From positions 16,466-80,465 of the forward strand of contig JAFXVJ010000018.1 of the NCBI GenBank assembly GCA_017524615.1: 64,000 nucleotides of DNA, given 5' to 3'. Each line of letters starts with the position of its first letter. The stretch's first letter is position 1. The notes under the pieces were generated by a model. That model ran no database searches. It worked only from the letters and a program-made list of their open reading frames with translations, and had not been told where the DNA came from. Positions 61,294 through 64,000 of the stretch are shown one piece after another. Origin of the DNA: Clostridia bacterium (GTDB lineage Bacteria > Bacillota > Clostridia > Christensenellales > Aristaeellaceae). Position numbers and translations under genes: made by a program.

Positions 61294-62435
61294 TGTCGCA
61301 GATCCTTGAAGCCCCGCGGAAAAAGCGGGAAAAAATGACCAACACCATGCTGCTGATGACCATCAGCATCGTGATTTTTATCGCGCTGTATATCTATGCC
61401 GTGCTGAACATTCAGGGCTTCGATAAGCCGGAAATGTTCCTGAACCTGATCAATGAAAACGCGCCGATTATCATTATCGCCTGCAGCCTGACCATCGTTA
61501 TGATCGGCGGCGGGATCGATATCAGTGTTGGCGGTGTGATCATGCTGACGGTGATGAGCTGCGCCCGGTTCCTGAACGAAAACCAGATCGCGGATCAAAC
61601 GCTGGGTGTGATCGTTACGCTGCTTCTGGCACTGGGGATCGGCCTTGCCTTCGGCTTGCTGCAAGGCTCTCTGGTCAGCTATCTGGAGATCCAGCCGTTT
61701 ATCGTAACGCTGGCCGGCATGGTGCTGGCCAAAGGCGTGGCCAGCATGCTGTTCGAGGACTGGAAAGTGCTGCAGAAAGCGCAGGGAGCGCGGAATATTA
61801 CAAACCCGAAAGTGTTGCATGAAGGATTCAAAGCCTTGAAGAACCTGAAAATCGAAATCCCATGGCTTGGATATATTTCGCCCAACAACGGTAAACTGAT
61901 TCCCGCCAAGATCGAGATTGGCGCGGTGATTGCAGTGGTCGTCGTGATCTGCGTTTTCCTGATGCTGCGGTATACGAAAAAGGGCAGGCATATCTATGCT
62001 GTGGGCGGCAATCAGCAAAGCGCTATGATGCTGGGCATCAACGTAAAGCGGACCCGGTTCTTCTCCTATATCATGAGCGGGATGCTGGCCGGTCTGGCCG
62101 GATTTGCATACCTGATACACGATGCATCCGCTAACATCACCAGCGTCGGCGTGCGATATGAAATGGACGCCATCGCGTCCTCCATTATTGGTGGCACGCT
62201 GCTGACCGGCGGCGTAGGCAACGTGATCGGCTCCTTCTTTGGTACAATGATCCTGGTGACGCTGAAAAAGGTGATCAAGCTGGACCCGGCGATCAAGGTA
62301 TCGTACATTCAGGAAATGGCCAGCGGCGCTATGCTGGGGCTGTTCATCGTGCTGCAGAGCATCGTGCTTTCCACCCGCGGAAAAGGGAAGATGCGCTTGC
62401 CTGAATGGCTGAAATTTGGCAAGCGAACCACGTGA
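61293..62435 (+). CDS. Sugar ABC transporter permease (YjfF-like)
   Basis: The product has 380 residues from ATG at 61293, with AAGGAGG inside the upstream gene; the frame begins at 61236. Typical motifs are CSLTIVMIGGGIDISVGG, IQPFIVTLAGMVLAKG, AVGGNQQSAMMLGI and YEMDAIASSIIGGTLLTGG. The pair YtfT/YjfF forms the heterodimeric channel of the galactofuranose-type importer. Ends the operon before a terminator. Confidence 0.93.
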   Translation: MSQILEAPRKKREKMTNTMLLMTISIVIFIALYIYAVLNIQGFDKPEMFLNLINENAPIIIIACSLTIVMIGGGIDISVGGVIMLTVMSCARFLNENQIADQTLGVIVTLLLALGIGLAFGLLQGSLVSYLEIQPFIVTLAGMVLAKGVASMLFEDWKVLQKAQGARNITNPKVLHEGFKALKNLKIEIPWLGYISPNNGKLIPAKIEIGAVIAVVVVICVFLMLRYTKKGRHIYAVGGNQQSAMMLGINVKRTRFFSYIMSGMLAGLAGFAYLIHDASANITSVGVRYEMDAIASSIIGGTLLTGGVGNVIGSFFGTMILVTLKKVIKLDPAIKVSYIQEMASGAMLGLFIVLQSIVLSTRGKGKMRLPEWLKFGKRTT

Positions 62436-62461
62436 CCTATCGGAAGGATCCGGTTAGTTTT

Positions 62462-62501
62462 CGGGCCGGCCCGCTGTTTTGTTCGGGCCAGCCCGTTTTT
62501 T
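62462..62501 (+). terminator. Rho-independent terminator of the second sugar operon
   Basis: CGGGCCGGCCCG, ten-base loop, CGGGCCAGCCCG, then TTTTTT. Confidence 0.88.
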
Positions 62502-62590
62502 GCTTCCATATCTTCCCGCTTCCTTTCTGGCATAAAACGCCTTTTCATGGAAAACCTGTGGCTGAAAAAGGTCAAGGAGGCGCAGGAGCA

Positions 62591-62790
62591 TTGAGAGCGA
62601 CAGGCATTGTCAGACCCATAGATGAATTGGGGCGGGTGGTCATTCCAAAGGAAATCAGGAGAACGCTGAGAATCCGCGAGGGTGACCCGTGCTGATGGGA
62701 TGGACACGGATGGAGCGATTCTGCCTCGCTTTGATGGATACCGCGGACCGATTCGGGATGAAATGAGCGGAAAAGGAGAACCGGGCTGTT
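62591..62790 (+). pseudogene. Frameshifted AbrB/SpoVT-family regulator remnant
   Basis: TTG at 62591 with AAGGAGG upstream starts RATGIVRPIDELGRVVIPKE, the hallmark AbrB/SpoVT swapped-hairpin N-terminus, and continues to GDPC before a stop at 62695. The expected continuation of about 40-45 residues appears in another frame from about 62700 (MDTDGAILPRFDGYRG), a +1 shift. The intact family protein would be about 80-90 or 180 residues. The reading frame is broken, so the product is at most a 34-residue stub. Confidence 0.7.
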
Positions 62791-63205
62791 GACGCATCCC
62801 GTGTCGGCTGCCCGGCTGGCTTTTATTTCAAATCTGTACGAAGGATATAAACCGTCTTATCGGCCAGGCCATCCGGATGCAGGTCATGTCCGGTATTTTG
62901 AATATCGGTATTCCTTGTTTACAAGGTCGATGCACGGTCCTTCCATTCACCGTTGATTGCTTCTGTGAACCATCCGGCGGCGGATTGGAAGCCAGAGGAC
63001 AGGCGTGGCAAGGATGGCAGGCGCGGCCATGCTGCGAGAGCCATGATGATAGTATTTGGGGCCGTTGCCAGTGCAACCATAGGTTGCGTTGGTGTAAGAA
63101 AACGCAATTGCAGGTTGGTGGAAAATGAAGGCTTTTTCTGGTAATCTGTTCCTGCACCGCGGAGCAAAAGGTCTTTACGAAAAAATGATTTGAAGGAGGA
63201 CAGCC
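62791..63205. other. Intergenic region, nothing convincing
   Basis: Short open frames on both strands (plus 62953-63144, minus 62919-63167) have no ribosome sites and odd composition. The plus frame ends in a hydrophobic stretch (MMIVFGAVASATIGCVGVRK) that may be a gene remnant. The ribosome site AAGGAGG of the next gene starts at 63192. Confidence 0.5.
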
Positions 63206-63874
63206 ATGAGCTTTGGAAAAAACCTTCAATACCTGCGGCAGCTCAGCGCAGGCATGACGCAGGAAGCATTGGCGGAAAGACTGAGCGTAAGCCGCCAGAC
63301 GATCTCCAAATGGGAAATGGACGCAGCGAACCCTGAGATGGATAAAGCGCTTGAACTCTGCAAGGTGTTCAACTGCTCCCTGGACAATCTTTTCAGGGAT
63401 GAAATGGACCAGCGCAGCAGCGCTTACACAAACCTTCGCGTTGAAGATGTTCCGGGATTCCGGTATGTGGAGCATACCGTCATCAGCACGGAGCCGGAAA
63501 GCGACGCCATGGACAGAATATACAAATATGCAAAAGAGCACGGTGATGAAAATCCGAAGGTCATCGGCTGGGATTTCCCCAGGCTGTCTGTGGAGCAGAT
63601 CAATGTGTTCAGGATGCACGGATACACAGCCGCATGGATCCTGCCGGATGGCGTAAACCCCGAGGGGCTGGAAGTCAAAGAGCAGGCCGGGCACAGGTAT
63701 GCGGCGATCCACATTGAACGTCCCTTTGACAATCCGTTTTCCACCATCCCGGGCGCCTATCATACGCTGGGGGATTATATGCGGACGAACGGGCTGATCC
63801 ATGTGGAGAACGAGGCCATCCCATGCTTTGAAACGGACGGAGAAAGCATGGACGTCTATATGGCCTGCAAGTGA
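63206..63874 (+). CDS. XRE-family regulator with C-terminal GyrI-like ligand domain
   Basis: The product has 222 residues, with GAAGGAGG upstream. Residues 5-60 are a Cro/C1-type HTH (GMTQEALAERLSVSRQTISKWE; PEMDKALELCKVF). The rest (about 75-222) resembles GyrI/AraC effector-binding domains (GYTAAWILPDGVNPEG; RYAAIHIERPFDNPF). The combination suggests a repressor or activator tuned by a small molecule. Its neighbours to the right are not visible, so the target is unknown. It lies after the broken AbrB gene and is not linked in sequence to the sugar operon. Confidence 0.88.
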   Translation: MSFGKNLQYLRQLSAGMTQEALAERLSVSRQTISKWEMDAANPEMDKALELCKVFNCSLDNLFRDEMDQRSSAYTNLRVEDVPGFRYVEHTVISTEPESDAMDRIYKYAKEHGDENPKVIGWDFPRLSVEQINVFRMHGYTAAWILPDGVNPEGLEVKEQAGHRYAAIHIERPFDNPFSTIPGAYHTLGDYMRTNGLIHVENEAIPCFETDGESMDVYMACK

Positions 63875-63917
63875 TGATCCGTCAGAGATCAGGCAGAAAA
63901 GTGATCAAAGGAACTTC

Positions 63918-64000
63918 CTATTCCGGCAGAAATTCCATGATTTCTCCGTCGTCATGCTTCTCCTCAGACGATGGGATGATCGACCGAATCGCGGCGACTG
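63918..64000 (-). CDS. C-terminal end of an unidentified gene (runs off the right edge)
   Basis: A minus-strand frame is open from the edge to a TAG at 63918. It reads VAAIRSIIPSSEEKHDDGEI then MEFLPE. The acidic tail with a normal hydrophobic start looks like a protein C-terminus, but 26 residues are too few to name it. Confidence 0.4.
   Translation of the reverse strand, partial: VAAIRSIIPSSEEKHDDGEIMEFLPE

Noticed and set aside
62828-63802. Minus-strand frame of 324 codons antisense to the XRE gene
   Set aside because: Antisense to a clear HTH protein, His/Pro/Cys-rich and lacks a ribosome site.

Overview
The window is a G+C-rich chromosomal segment from a Gram-positive, low-oxygen-type bacterium of the class Clostridia. 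This rests on the rimP-nusA-ylxR-ylxQ-infB-rbfA-nrnA-truB order, AddB/RecG repair genes, a threonyl T-box leader, YesM/YesN-type two-component genes, AraC-type output domains and many secreted proteins with Clostridia-style signal peptides. A gut or rumen relative of Christensenellales/Aristaeella is my best guess, but that is inference. No rRNA, tRNA, phage, CRISPR array or intact transposase gene was seen.

Layout. 1-1847: end of a P-loop ATPase gene and a CNNM/CorC-type membrane protein. 1848-2741: a non-coding stretch full of palindromes, including a cloverleaf-like fold. 2742-9860 (minus): GH13 glycosidase, recG and addB, probably co-transcribed. 10103-17023: five exported or membrane-anchored proteins of unknown role (a coiled-coil SH3b protein, an Ala-rich helix protein, three beta-rich secreted proteins), followed by an esterase whose N-terminus contains a dispersed repeat. 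18390-27035: the conserved translation/RNA cluster plus a HAD phosphatase. 27045-28354: an ABC permease/ATPase pair without a binding protein. 28373-30219 (minus): PrdX-like editing protein and a radical SAM protein. 30414-34743 (minus): a pseudokinase, a PP2C phosphatase and a membrane Ser/Thr kinase. 35084-37973 (minus): an orphan zinc-binding lipoprotein and thrS with its T-box. 38591-39457: an SPL-like radical SAM protein.

39458-50590 is the most unusual part. A strong promoter with an A-tract upstream element drives a structured leader of about 300 nt, a 32-codon leader ORF and two large secreted proteins built of Cys-X2-Cys 'ALGHDW' repeats. A ChvE-type sugar ABC importer with two different permeases follows. 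51716-52972 (minus) is a glycerate 2-kinase. 53347-62435 holds a second sugar importer (YtfQ/YtfR/YtfT/YjfF type) next to a response regulator, a membrane histidine kinase and a second, lipoprotein-type sugar-binding protein. I read this as a three-component sugar sensor controlling the adjacent importer. The right end has a frameshifted AbrB/SpoVT remnant, an XRE regulator and the tail of an unidentified gene.

Dispersed elements. A palindromic MITE-like element (best copy 51379-51540, relative at 28947-29084, decayed copy near 1930-2035) and a second short repeat (17202-17250, 23930-23993, 39697-39750, 45168-45214) sit between genes; one copy lies inside the esterase reading frame.

Promoters quoted are matches to the sigma-A consensus with 16-18 bp spacers. 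Most alternative start codons were chosen by Shine-Dalgarno position.
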